Part shown: piece after piece, positions 34,597 through 44,830 of the stretch
Position numbering within the stretch: position 1 is the stretch's first letter
Layout of the letters: every line of letters begins with the position of its first letter
Assembly (NCBI GenBank): GCA_030847615.1
Contig: JAUMIR010000014.1
Location: 10,268,501 to 10,332,500, forward strand
Source: Gambelia wislizenii
Taxonomy: Eukaryota; Chordata; Lepidosauria; Squamata; Crotaphytidae
Length of the DNA stretch: 64,000 nucleotides
Direction of reading: 5' to 3'
Notes under the pieces: generated by a model
What the model was told of the DNA's origin: nothing
What the model saw: only the letters and a program-made list of their open reading frames with translations
The model's database searches: none
Program-made: the position numbers and the translations under genes

Positions 34597-34842
34597 TTAC
34601 AGTTGTCCCTTCATTTTCGCTGGAGTTTGGCTCCAGAACCACCACCACCCGCCGTGGATACCAAAATCCATTAATACTCAAGTCCCATTATATGCAATGG
34701 CATAGCAAAATTGTGTCCCTTATATAAAATGGCAAAATCAAGGTTTGCTTTTTGGATTATTATTTTTTAAAGAATATTTTCAAGTTGTGAATACTTAAAT
34801 CCATAGATACCAAATCCGTGGATATGGATGGACAATTGTAAT
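34597..34842 (+). mobile_element. Tigger/pogo-like MITE
   Basis: Left end ACAGTTGTCCCTTCATTTTC, interior GATACCAAAATCCATTAATA and CAAGTCCCATTATATGCAAT, right end GTGGATATGGATGGACAATT. The pattern resembles mammalian Tigger MITEs. Confidence 0.8.
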
Positions 34843-35550
34843 GGCAAATACCTATCACTCCCTTTCAGGACAAGTGAATCTAGTCCAAAAAGCTATTATG
34901 CACACTGGCCAACCAAATGCCTGAAGCCAAGTACGCTACACTGTGTTGGACTGATACTGGAAAATCAAGATTCTAGTCCTTTATGAAGCCCTTAAACTCA
35001 CTGGGTGACATGTCTCTCTACTCTCTATTTCATAGGTAGTTTTGAGTAAGGATTGCAGAGGGACAAGCATTAATATATTGCCTTGAGCTCAGTAAAGAAA
35101 TCTATGAATATAAATGTAATCTATACCTGCCAGAAGCAGATTATGAGGAAACTGGCTGCTCCTTGTTTTTATCCCATAGGTACACTGCCTTTGCACATGG
35201 AGGCTCCATTCAACTAATTTGGTTTCTCCTCCATGAACCTGCCTAACCTTCTTTTAAAGCCATCTATAGACCAAACTACACATGGTATTACATGCACGGT
35301 AAGCATTTGAAGTAGTCATTGTATACTTTAAATAGTAGTTGAAGGTGGTTCTGGCATGAAAGAGGGGACAGCCTTTGTCTTCATGGTTTGGTCTTAATGA
35401 AAACAATCCCCCTCCTATGTAAGTTGTTATTAATCCCAGGAAGCGGAGCTTGCATTGGTTACAATAAAGACTTCCCTTCTATGGCTAACAACAGAAAATC
35501 TGGGCAAGATTTTTGGTGCCAATACATCATGCAGAGAAAGGGTTTAAAAT
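34843..35550. other. Gene-free spacer
   Basis: Possibly carries a tRNA-SINE remnant at about 34945-35125 (CCTTGAGCTCAGTAAAGAAA, ATATAAATGTAATC). No exon recognised. Confidence 0.4.
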
Positions 35551-36221
35551 TGTTGTTGCTAACTGCTGTCAAGTTCACTTTAATTTATAGCGACTCTATG
35601 AATAAGAGATCTCCAAATCACCCTGTCATCAACATCCCTGCTCAGGTCTTACAAATTCAGGGCTGTTGCTTCCTTGATTGAGTCCATCCATCTGTAATTT
35701 TGTCTTCCTCTTTTCCTACTGCCTTCTACATTGCCAAGCATTATTGTCCTTTCTACTGAGTCATGTCTTCTCATGATATGGCCAAAGTATGACAGTCTCC
35801 GTTTAGTCATCTTGGCTTCTAGGGAGAGTTCAGGCTTGATTTACTCTAGGACCCATAATTTCTCTTTTTGGCACTACAAGAGTACCTGTAAAACTCTCCT
35901 CAGTCACCACATTTAAAATGAGTTGATTATCTTCCTGTCAGGTTTCTTCACTGTCCAGCTTCCACAGCCAAATATAAAAATTGGAAATACAGTGGCATGG
36001 ACAATCATGACTTAGGTGTTCAATGCTATACCTTTACACTTCAGGATCATGTCTAGTTCTCTCATAGCTGCCCTTACAAGTCCTAGTCTTCTGATTTCTT
36101 GACTGCAGTCTCCATTTTGATTAATGACTAAGCCTGGGTATAGGAAATCTTTCACTATCTAAGTATCTTCACTGTCTACTTTAAAGTTAACTAAATCATC
36201 TTAATCCCTTCCCCTACTGCC

Positions 36222-36645
36222 ACCCCTTTTGCTTTTGTATCATGTCTTCATTTGACTGTAAGCTTGAGGGCAGGGAACTGTTTTGTTGCTGTCGAAGGCT
36301 TTCACAGCCAGCATCCATAGGTTTTCCATGGGCTTTTTTCCCCCGGGCCGTGAGACCATGTTCTGGAAGTATATTCCTGATGTTTCACCTGCATCTGTGG
36401 CTGGCATCTTAGGAGAATGGTTGGGTAGGAGTGTGTGTGGGGTTATATAAAATTATAAAAAATTCTCTAAAGATGCCAACCACAGATGCAGGCAAAATGT
36501 TAGGAATAAACTCTTCTAGAACACGGCCTCACAGCCTAGAAAAACCCCCACAGGAAATCTACATTGTGTTGTTTTTCTTCTTGTAAAGCGCCATGTACAT
36601 TGATGGTGCTATAGAAATAAAAGGTCATCATCATCATCACCATTG
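36222..36645 (+). mobile_element. Repeat tail nested in Bov-B
   Basis: Two pieces of one common reptilian repeat end, TGACTGTAAGCTTGAGGGCA (36254) and TTGTAAAGCGCCATGTACAT (36584) followed by a CATCATCAT microsatellite. They are split by the fold-back element at 36291-36561. The split shows the order of insertion. Confidence 0.65.
36291..36561 (+). mobile_element. Fold-back element ('GTCGAAGGCTTTCACAGCC' family)
   Basis: The left arm GTCGAAGGCTTTCACAGCCA, then CCTGCATCTGTGGCTGGCAT, is mirrored by ATGCCAACCACAGATGCAGG and ACACGGCCTCACAGCCTAG. Long inverted arms around a short AT-rich centre. Related copies lie at 49575-49705 and 55285-55643. Confidence 0.75.
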
Positions 36646-37374
36646 TCTGTGGTCATTATTTTTGTTTTCTAATGTGCAATTGTAAACCTGCCTTGCATTT
36701 TCTTCCTTGACTTTCTTTCTTCAGTAGTCATTCCAAGTCTCTGCTATTTTCTGCTAGTAGTATGGTGTCATCTGCATATCTTAAATTGTTGATGTTCCTT
36801 CCTCCACTTTTCATGCCTCTTTCCTCAAGAGTCTAATCCAGCTTTGTGTATGATATGTCCAGCATACAACTTAAACAGATATTACATCAGCTCACTGAGC
36901 AAAGTTGGAACTTGTCAATGAAATGTTAGGCCTTAGGACTGGACCCAGACATTACCACAGTAGAATTTACAGCAAACTCCCACAGCATTCTGCTTAAAGC
37001 TCTGGTCATCCCCAAGATTTAGTGATAGAGTGCAGGGATGTGGGGAAAGGTAGGAAGGGGAAATGGGTAGAACGTAACAATAAAATCCTGGGGAAACAAG
37101 ATGGGAATTCCAAGACAGGACAAGAATATTAAGAGGGCTCTGTGGAATCAAAGCATATACCAGTTTCAATCTTCATATAATATATAGATTCTTCTTGTTC
37201 CTCTTTGGATCTGGAAAATGACTTACATCACACAGTGCCAGAAATACACAAATGTGTTGCTCTCTATAACACGTTGGGACATACCCAACTCTATTGCCCT
37301 ATTATTGTTAGGGCTCCTAACTTGATTATGCTGACATCTTTAGAAAGGTTAAACGATACTTCAAAAGGCACGAA

Positions 37375-37545
37375 AGTTTTATTGGCAAGATTTGTTCAGA
37401 GAGGGTTTGTGTTTGCTTTCCTCTAAGACTGAGAGAGTATGACTTGCCTAAGGTCATCCAGTGGGTTTCCATGGCCAAGCAGGGATTCGAACCCTGTTCT
37501 CGAGAGACCTAGTCCAATGTTCAAACCACTATACTATGCTGACTT
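37375..37545 (-). mobile_element. Sauria SINE, truncated
   Basis: Contains GGCAAGATTTGTTCAGAGAG, AAGGTCATCCAGTGGGTTTC and GGATTCGAACCCTGTTCTC in reverse orientation. The Bov-B-like tail is missing. Confidence 0.8.
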
Positions 37546-37814
37546 TCTGAACTATGCCTATCAATTAAACAAAATAATCAAAGATTATCTTCTCAGGATT
37601 AAGAGTATCCTATATGGCATAGTACATATTTTTTCCCCACTGGAACATTCTCATTAGATTCAGGGATTAGCAAGTCATCACAGCTACTAAGATCCTAAAA
37701 ATGCTATTTTCACCACTATCATCCATAGACTTAATCTTACTCTCCTGATTTACACCATCCAAATACCTGAGCAATTAAGTCCATTACCTTCCAAATATGA
37801 ATATTTATGCCTCT

Positions 37815-37863
37815 ACTAAACAGCCAACATGAATATTAACCTTCTATTTCATGAAGAAACACT
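37815..37863 (+). repeat. 49-bp direct repeat flanking LINE copy C, left
   Basis: Begins ACTAAACAGCCAACATG and ends GAAGAAACACT. It recurs base for base at 38638-38686. Confidence 0.95.
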
Positions 37864-38637
37864 CAGATTCTTCTCAGATGCCAAGATTGACAAGGAGATC
37901 GATCACAGATTAGCAAAGGCACATAGCGCATTTAGAAGACTTTACAAAAGAGTCTGGAGTAATAAACACCTGAGGCGAAACACAAAAATGAGTGTGTATA
38001 GAGCCATTGTACTGTCTATACTCCTTTATGGGTCTGAAACATGGGTCACCTATCGCCACCATTTATGACTCCTCGAATGCTTTCATCAGCGCTGTTTACG
38101 CACAATCCTAAATATACACTGGACTGACTATGTGACGAATGTTGCTGTCCTTGAGCAAGCAGGGATCACCAGCATTAAGGCCATGATACTGAGAACATAG
38201 CTGCGCTGGGCAGGCCATGTTTCTAGGATGGAGGACCATCGCCTCCCAAAAATAGTACTCTACGGTGAACTCGCCACGGGTCAGCATAAGAGGGGTGCTC
38301 CAAAAAAGCGATACAAGGACTCCCTGAAACAACACCTCAGGTTTGGCCAAATTGATCACCAACAATGGTCCGCCCTGGCCTCACATCGGGAGGCATGGAG
38401 ACACACTATCCACAATGCTGCAGCCTTATTTGAGAACTCACACCAAACAAGTCTTGAAGAGAAACAACAATGCAGAAAGAATCACAACCCGGAAACATCA
38501 CCCAAGGAAACCTTCTGCTGTGCTTTCTGCAACCAGACTTGTCTATCTCGGATTGGCCTTTTTAGTCATCAGCGCGCTTGCAGAAAACACGAGATGAGTC
38601 CTTCCTGAATCTTCGTTTGCAAAGAAAAGCCAGAGAG
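37864..38637 (+). pseudogene. (AG)n-tailed LINE copy C
   Basis: 5'-truncated to the thumb and C-terminal region: SDAKIDKEIDHRLAKAH (37879), AIVLSILLYGSETWVTYR, a stop, then MEDHRLPKIVLYGELATGQ (38228), KRGAPKKRYKDSLKQHLRF and CAFCNQTCLSRIGLFSHQRA (about 38515-38575), so the complete Cys-x2-Cys...His-x4-Cys knuckle is kept. It ends in GAAAAGCCAGAGAG. Nonsense codons near 38067 and 38200 break the frame. The element lies between perfect 49-bp direct repeats. Confidence 0.9.
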
Positions 38638-38686
38638 ACTAAACAGCCAACATGAATATTAACCTTCTATTTCATGAAGAAACACT
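38638..38686 (+). repeat. 49-bp direct repeat flanking LINE copy C, right
   Basis: Identical to 37815-37863. It abuts the LINE 3' end directly. Confidence 0.95.
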
Positions 38687-39449
38687 ATTAATTCTTGCTT
38701 TTAAAAAGTTCTGGAAACTTACTAACCAGAATCCCCCTTTTTAAACACAGAAAATATGTTCAAATTTGTTCTATGGGACTTTCTTCCAAAGCAGTGTGAT
38801 AAGAATTGCAGCCTTAGCTTTCAAATAAATGTTCTTGCATACTATCTTTGCACATGGTGTAGGAACACCAAAACAAACTCTCAGTTCTGAGAGAAAGGCT
38901 GCATATAAATCAAATAAATAATACAATAAAATCTGTTTCTTAATATGAGAAAGCTAGGTCAAAAGATTTGACTGTCTTCCCTAGTACTGTGTACTCAGCC
39001 CGGAAGCAGCTTCTAAATGATCTCAAGCAGAGATCTTTCCTAACAACTAGGATCGAATTTGGGGGGGGGGGATCATGTACTCTTCCAGATGTTATTGGAT
39101 ATCTCCTAGATATAATGCAGCACCTGTAGGCTGCATAGACACAGATATCAAATTATGAGCCTGGGTCATCTGGAGCCTCAATTCGTTTTGCACCAATGCA
39201 TTTTGTTAGAGGAACCAGTCAGTGCATGTGCTTGTTCAGGCAATATACAAATTGATTTGCAGGTGTTACGGAGGGCAGATTTCAGGTACATTTAAGTCGA
39301 TCCATTCTGCTTGCCACCACAACATGCACAGTGGTGGCCTTTCTGCTTTTCCTTAGCCTGAAAGACATCACTATGCTTCTTGGAGGAGAACAAGTGGGGA
39401 AAACATGATATAATATATCATCTTATTAAACTTCAAGACTGTCAGACTT

Positions 39450-39682
39450 GAGATCCAACGTAATATAGTTGTTTGAGTATTGGACTACGTGGCTGAGAAA
39501 CCAATGTCTGAATCCTTGATCAGCCATGGAAACCCACTGGGTGACCTTGGGCAAATACTGTAATGCTCTCTCAGCCTTAAAGGAAGGCAATGCCAACCTC
39601 CTCTGAATAAATCTTGCTAAGAAAATCCTATGATATGGTTGCCATTAGTTGCATTCAACCTAAAGGCACATAACAACCACTG
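39450..39682 (+). mobile_element. Sauria SINE
   Basis: Head GTTTGAGTATTGGACTACGT, middle ACCCACTGGGTGACCTTGGG and CTCTCTCAGCCTTAAAGGAA, and tail TAAAGGCACATAACAACCA, preserving all modules. Confidence 0.85.
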
Positions 39683-39689
39683 TCAGATT

Positions 39690-41580
39690 TGGGTAAGGCT
39701 TATGAGCACCCCAAGCCTCAGAGAGACCTTTTAGTACGACTAGCAACAAAATCTGAGGAAAATGGTCATGTGGAGAGAGCAGTGATTGTGAGAAATTCAC
39801 TGGAAGTCCCCATTTTGTACTGGGGAGCCTTCCGCCCACCCCCCTCAAAATGGCCTTCACATAAAACCTGCTGCAGAGAAGCATACAGAAAAAATCCAAG
39901 GGCCAGGGGTCCAAACCAGAACATGGGTCTGTCTGCCTTCTGTTATTATTCCATGATCTGGAGAGAGACAGTCTCTGAGGTACACATGGCCCAAGGTGTT
40001 ATGGGTCAAAACCAAAACCACAAGGAGTACCCAGAAAACTAGAGAAGGCACTCAGCTCAGTCACTGGAGCACCAGCACACTTGGCTCCTGAGAGACTTCC
40101 CTAAGAGGCAATAATCTTGATAATTTTGCCTAAAGGGAATTTTCAGCCCAACGTTCTGACGCTGCTGTAAAGATGCCAGCAAAATTACATAGCAAACGGG
40201 GAAAGAAAGAAAACTGAGCCACTTGTAGAATTCACAAAGCCGCTGAGCAGAGGTGGGCACGGAAGGGGGAGAGCAGTAGCTAGGAATCTGTTCTGAGATT
40301 TCCTTAAAAACAAACCCTTCAGAAATTGCTTTGCTTTATATATTTGCTGCATTCCTCACCCCCACCTCCTTCTTTAGCAGCCACATTGGTCTCTCTCACC
40401 CCAAACGGGAATTCTTCACAGCTCTACCTCTCTGGGCACACAAGAGAACATCAAACGGCGAGGGGGAGGAAAAAACACAAACACACACCAGACCTGCTTC
40501 TTCATGCTCCTCAGAGATAATACAACACTCCAAGAATGCAAGACAAGGTCTCCTGACAAGCAGCAGACATGGGAGCGGGAGGAAGAGAAAATGCCGGCTT
40601 CCTGTGTAGCAAGCTTAAACCTTTTCACAGGGTGCAGTGTCAACAGGCTGCCCCCCACAACCACACCAACTGCATTCTTCCTCCACGCTATATTACTTGC
40701 ACTATTTTCAAGCCCTGTGAGCTTTTCCCAATTCAATCCAGCCATCAATGTAAGGATAGGTCTGTGAGCACACAGCAAGCTGAAAACTGCTGAGATAATT
40801 CTTGTGCTATTCACACATACAAGGAGCTGATGTCATTTCAGCAAATGGGGTGGAGAGTCCCCTAGCCCTAGTATTAGATAAGAGAGGCTCTAGTCCTAAG
40901 GCCACTTGTTTGTTTTAAAGAATCAGAGGAACAGTGACTTTTGTTCTAAAATAGACAAACCTGTGGAATAAAGCCCACTGGTAGATAAAAAGGGAGCAAT
41001 TCCTCTATTCAGAAATTAAACCCTAGACTAAGGAATGGGGAGCCAACAGGAAGTACAGCTGATACAACTGCAGTGAACATTTCCAGATGAAGCATCTACA
41101 GTTCAACAGAGAGATGCAGAAATGTGCATACAAAGCATTAAGCAATATACTATTTTCAGCTGGAAGGAGGGGAGGGATGCGATCATAAGACCAAAAATGG
41201 TGCAATGTTCCTACCAGGGGTTCCTCTTTGAGTATGGGAGTAGAATGCATCACCTTTCTGTAGTGAGCACTAGGCAAAAATCTCTCTCTGCATCTACAAC
41301 ATCATTTAGAACCAACAGCTGGGGAATGCCAGCTCCTGTTTCTCCAGGGCAACAGAAAAACAGCAGGACCTATCACCATCAGTTCTATATATATATATAT
41401 ATTTTTTTTAAAGCAGGGCCACAAGTCACTTCTGCCCACCCCTGGAAGAAAATCACAATCTACACATGAAGCAGCTGTAACAGCAATGGGGAAAGAGGAA
41501 GACTAGGGTTGGGGAGAGAAGGAGATCTACACAAGCTACTGAATGCATGACCAAGCTATTGAATAAGAGAGAGATGCCTG
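39690..41580. other. SCAI-side intergenic or intronic sequence, no exon recognised
   Basis: If SCAI is transcribed leftward from 44.1 kb, this is intron 2 of that gene. A TA microsatellite lies at 41388-41404. I looked for the next SCAI exon on the minus strand by its expected protein and did not find it. Confidence 0.45.
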
Positions 41581-41589
41581 TCCTCTTAC

Positions 41590-41634
41590 CTGCTTCTCCG
41601 CCTGCGAGGGGGTTTCTCCGCCAGAGCTGTGGTT
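41590..41634 (-). CDS. SCAI: SCAI coding exon 2 (45 nt)
   Basis: On the minus strand a pyrimidine-rich acceptor (CTCCGCCTCCTCTCCAG) precedes 45 nt that end at AAGCAG|GTAAGAGG, a strong donor. Exon 1 leaves two bases (AG) of a codon; with the first base here they make Arg, and the frame continues TTALAEKPPRRRRSR, again leaving two bases (AG). This matches my memory of the basic EKPPRKRRSR stretch near the N-terminus of vertebrate SCAI, which acts as a nuclear cofactor repressing MRTF/SRF transcription. Too short for ORF detection. The alternative frame NHSSGGETPSQAEKQ does not fit the exon 1 phase. Confidence 0.82.
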
Positions 41635-41869
41635 CTGGAGAGGAGGCGGAGAAAGAGAGAAGGCAATGACAGAGGGCTGCAGGGACAAGCAAGGACGACC
41701 ACTCCACCCAATACAAGCACATAACCATTGAGAACTTCCACAGTCACAACTCACATAACCCTCTCTGTGTCTCACACAACACTAGGCATCTTTAAGTAAT
41801 GGGTACTTAAGAAGGGCTAAAGGAAGGCCTCCTCTGATCCCTTGAAAGATCTTACTGCTCTAATGTGAG

Positions 41870-44035
41870 TCAGGCATTGCCTCTATTGGGGTCTCACCCG
41901 CCCCCACTGCATACACAAGTAAGGATCACTTACACACATCCACACTTCCAAGGGTTCAATTCCCCTTCTGTCTTTGCATCATGCTCCACACCTGCCGTAT
42001 TTTGCAGCCACCCTGCCCTACTTTGCTTCTCAAATTCTACCATCTCTTGCAAACTTCAAGCTATTTGCCCATCCCTTTACCTGCTCACAGGCCACCTGTT
42101 TCTCTCTCACCAGTGCATCTATGCTGGCTCTTCGATCCAATGCAAATCACCAACCCTCCACATCAGGACCCATTACTAATGAGATGAATCCACAAAAGTG
42201 ATATCCCCCATAACTCAAACCCACAGAAAGCCAAAACCTTCAGGCTTAATTTTTATGGCATCAAACCCATGTCCTTACCATTCATACGCAGCCTGGCTCT
42301 ACCCCAAGTTTTCCATTTTTCCTTCCCTCTTTACTCAATGCCCACACACCATCTACATTCCATCCCAAATTCATTATACACCTTGCATGAACCCTAACCC
42401 AACTAGCACTTCTTCAAATACTAAGTCCTCCGTCCAAAACATCTCACAATGAATGTCCTAACTCCAAGTTTACCAATCCCACCACCCTTCATATCCTAAT
42501 TTCTTGCACGCCTTCATGCCACATCATATAACTTCAAACTTCCCACACCTTTTTCATCCTAATTGCCCCCACAAGCTCCCTACAACCCCAAACCCTTCAC
42601 ACTTCAGTTACCCCGAACCCTTCATTCCTTTTCCTCTCACCCCTAAGTACACCACACCTCCCCATATCTCAGTCTACAAGCTCCCATGCAAGCATCTCTC
42701 CAAGACACCCCCACCTGAACCCCACAGCCTCTAAACCCCACAAGGCGAACCCCAACCACCCTGTAGCAAAAACTCCATTCCATTCCTCTCCAAATTGGTA
42801 CCCCCAACTTCCACTCATTCCCCATCCCAGCCCCCCACAACCCCTCCATTTGCCTCCTGCCCCAGACCCTCAGAGGCATCTCCTACAAGCCCCCATGCAG
42901 CCATCTCACCGCCCTCCAAGTCACCCCCACCTGAACCCCACGGCCTCTGAATCTCTCAAGGCGACCCCCAACCACCCTTTCAACCCCCAGTTCCCTTCCA
43001 TTCCTCTCCAACTCACCACCCAACGTCCCCTCATCCCCCATCCCTGTTCCCCCCACCGCCCCCGGCCCCTCACAGAGGCATCTCCTACAAGCCCCCCCCC
43101 CTCAGCGCTCCCAGCCCCAACTTCCCCTCATCCCCCACCCCGGGTCCCCCATGACTCCTCCCACCGCTTCCTGCCCAAAACCTCAGAGGCATCTCCTCCA
43201 AGCTCCCATGCAGCCATCTCACCCTCCTCCAAGTCACCCCCACCTGAACCCCATGACCTCTAAACCCCCCAAGGCGACCCCCAAGCACCTTTTCGCACAA
43301 GCGCCACTCCTCTCTAACTCGCTACCCCCAATGTCCCCTCATCCCCCCCTATCAGTCCCTGCCCCTCACAGAGGCATCTCCAACAAGCCCCCCACACCCC
43401 TACCCCCAACTTCCCCTCATCCCCCCATCCCTGGGTCTCCCCAAGACCCCTCCCATCGCCTCCTGCCCCAAACCCCAGGCATCCACCAACCCCTCCAAGT
43501 CACCCCCACCTGAACCCCACGGTCTCTACACCCCCCAAGGCGACCCCCAACCACTCTTTCTCCCCCCAGCTCCACTCCAACTGGCTACCCCCAACTTCCC
43601 CTCATCCCTAAGTCCCCTCACGACCCTCCACCGCCCCACCACCACCTGCCCCGACACCCCTCACCCCCCCCGACACCCCTCAGCGCCCCCAGCCCCAACT
43701 TCCCTTCATCCCCCACCCCGGGTCCCCCCACGACTCCTCCCACCGCTTCCTGCCCAAAACCTCAGAGGCATCTCCTCCAAGCCCCCCATGCAGCCATCTC
43801 ACCCCCCCTCCAAGTCACCCCCAAATGAACCCCACTTCCTCTACACCCCCAAGGCGACCCCCAACCACTCTTTCTCCCCCCCCCCAGCTCCCTTCCATTC
43901 CTCTCCAACTGGCTACCCCCAACTTTCCCTCATCCCTAAGTCCCCTCACGACCCCCCAACGACCCCCACCGCCCCCTGCCCCAAACCCCTCACCCCCCCG
44001 ACACCCCTCAGCGCCCCCTCAGCAGCCTCCCCCCC
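41870..44035. repeat. C-rich degenerate tandem repeat in SCAI intron 1
   Basis: The plus strand is almost free of G over some 2 kb and becomes richer in C toward the promoter. From 42.7 kb a higher-order repeat appears: the anchor (A)AGTCACCCCCACCTGAACC (variants) followed by CTCTAAACCCCCCAAGGCGA recurs at about 42702, 42916, 43231, 43496 and 43812, i.e. spacing 214-316 bp. Proline-rich open frames across it are artefacts of C-rich codons. On the minus strand, the sense strand of SCAI, this is G-rich and lies just downstream of the promoter. Confidence 0.85.
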
Positions 44036-44053
44036 GCCGCCTCCTTCCCTCAC

Positions 44054-44106
44054 CTGGAGGCCGGGCCGGAGCGGGGCAGGCGCGGGCGAGCAGCCCCCCT
44101 CACCAT
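44054..44106 (-). CDS. SCAI: SCAI coding exon 1 (start codon to donor)
   Basis: Within a CpG island, the minus strand reads ATG at 44106-44104 in a G-rich context (GGGGGCGCGGATGG) and encodes MVRGAARPRLPRSGPAS plus two bases before CCTCCAG|GTGAGGG. Vertebrate SCAI, as I recall it, starts MVRGARQPQQPRS, so the start, length and phase agree, and exon 2 at 41634 continues the known sequence. SCAI (suppressor of cancer cell invasion) is a ~600-residue nuclear protein that binds MRTF/SRF complexes and also acts in DNA repair; only its first ~33 residues are visible here. The assignment rests on two short exons, hence the caution. Confidence 0.82.
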
Positions 44107-44340
44107 CCGCGCCCCCGCCGAGCGAGGCAGCAGCAACCGCGGCAGCGAAGACCCGCTCGGAGGTAAGCAGCGGCGCTTCTCCCTCAGCCTAAACTAGGCA
44201 CGGCCTCTCTCTCTCTCTCAATATCTCAGGCGGCCCCGCCCCGCCCCCGGCGCTCCCATTGGCCCCGCTCCCCAAACCTGGCTCCCGATTGGCTGAACTC
44301 GCTGCCTATCTCCGCCTCACTCTCTTTCCAGCCGCTGAGT
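44107..44340 (-). promoter_or_regulatory. SCAI: SCAI CpG-island promoter and 5' UTR
   Basis: Dense CpG from about 44020 to 44430. In minus orientation two CCAAT boxes (ATTGG on plus at 44288-44292 and 44258-44262) precede GC boxes (CCCCGCCCCGCCCCC on plus, 44234-44248). The ATG follows about 130 bp downstream. No TATA box is seen, as is usual for a housekeeping-type start. The exact start site cannot be read; it probably lies between 44110 and 44230. Confidence 0.75.
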
Positions 44341-44526
44341 CTCTCTTGGCTCTCAACAGTCCTCTGTTATGTAGGAAGCGAGGGAGGCCGAGCGCCACCG
44401 TGAGGGCAGGGCCGGGCATTGCAGCGAAGGAGCTGGCACACCTCTCTACCTGCTGGCAAAGGGTGCCTGTGTGTATGTGTGTCTGCCACTATTATTCTAC
44501 GGTCACTGCTCTGGCGGCCTCCTCCT

Positions 44527-44632
44527 GTGGAATTCTGGGGTTTGTAGTTTAGTGTGGAATTCTGGGGTTTGTAGTTTAGTATGGAATTCTGGGATTTGTA
44601 GTTTAGTGTGGAATTCTGGGGTTTGTAGTTTA
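44527..44632 (+). repeat. 27-bp minisatellite, four units
   Basis: Units of 27 bp beginning (G/A)TGGAATTCTGGGGTTTGTA start at 44527, 44554, 44581 and 44608. The unit derives from the arm of the fold-back MITE that follows. It generated a repetitive open frame (LVWNSGVCS) with no biological meaning. Confidence 0.95.
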
Positions 44633-44812
44633 TTCTATTTTTTTTTCTCTCTTTAATTATTGTATGTTTTTAATCTTTTAAATTTAATATTGTTTTAAGG
44701 GGTGGGTGGGTTAGGGTACTTATGTAATTATGGGGTTTTTAAGCTGTAAGCCACCCCGATTGCATTGCAGAGGGTTGGGATAGAAATACATTTTATTATT
44801 ATTATTATTTAG
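44633..44812 (+). repeat. LINE 3'-end fragment with (ATT)n tail
   Basis: TTTTTAAGCTGTAAGCCACC, CCCGATTGCATTGCAGAGGG then ATTATTATTATTATT. This is the plus-strand form of the L2/CR1-type end also seen inverted at 52110-52401. Confidence 0.65.
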
Positions 44813-44830
44813 TGTCTCAGCCAGAACACT

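Larger units (their letters stand above)
35555..36900 (-). pseudogene. Bov-B (RTE) LINE, interrupted
   Basis: Recognised at nucleotide level on the minus strand from Bov-B landmarks: the thumb and C-terminal region (CATGTCTTCTCATGATATGG, then CTTCCACAGCCAAATAT), the KKTKIM region near 36650-36670, and the palm region (GGTGTCATCTGCATATCTTA, 36766, complement of the YADD box context). Stops and frameshifts are everywhere. A nested insertion at about 36222-36645 separates the two parts. Confidence 0.8.

Noticed and set aside
24000..41500. Further SCAI exons on the minus strand
   Set aside because: I looked for sequence that could encode the conserved region after exon 2 and found no convincing exon with splice sites. 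By-eye search is not exhaustive.
44085..44170. Possible plus-strand first exon ending at CTCGGAG|GTAAGC
   Set aside because: A donor-like site alone in a CpG island is weak. CCAAT/GC box order and the coding exons support the minus strand. An antisense lncRNA remains possible but unsupported.
42850..44192. Long proline/serine-rich open frames (137, 120 and 134 aa)
   Set aside because: They are translations of the C-rich tandem tract in SCAI intron 1, in several overlapping frames, with no stable frame between repeat units.
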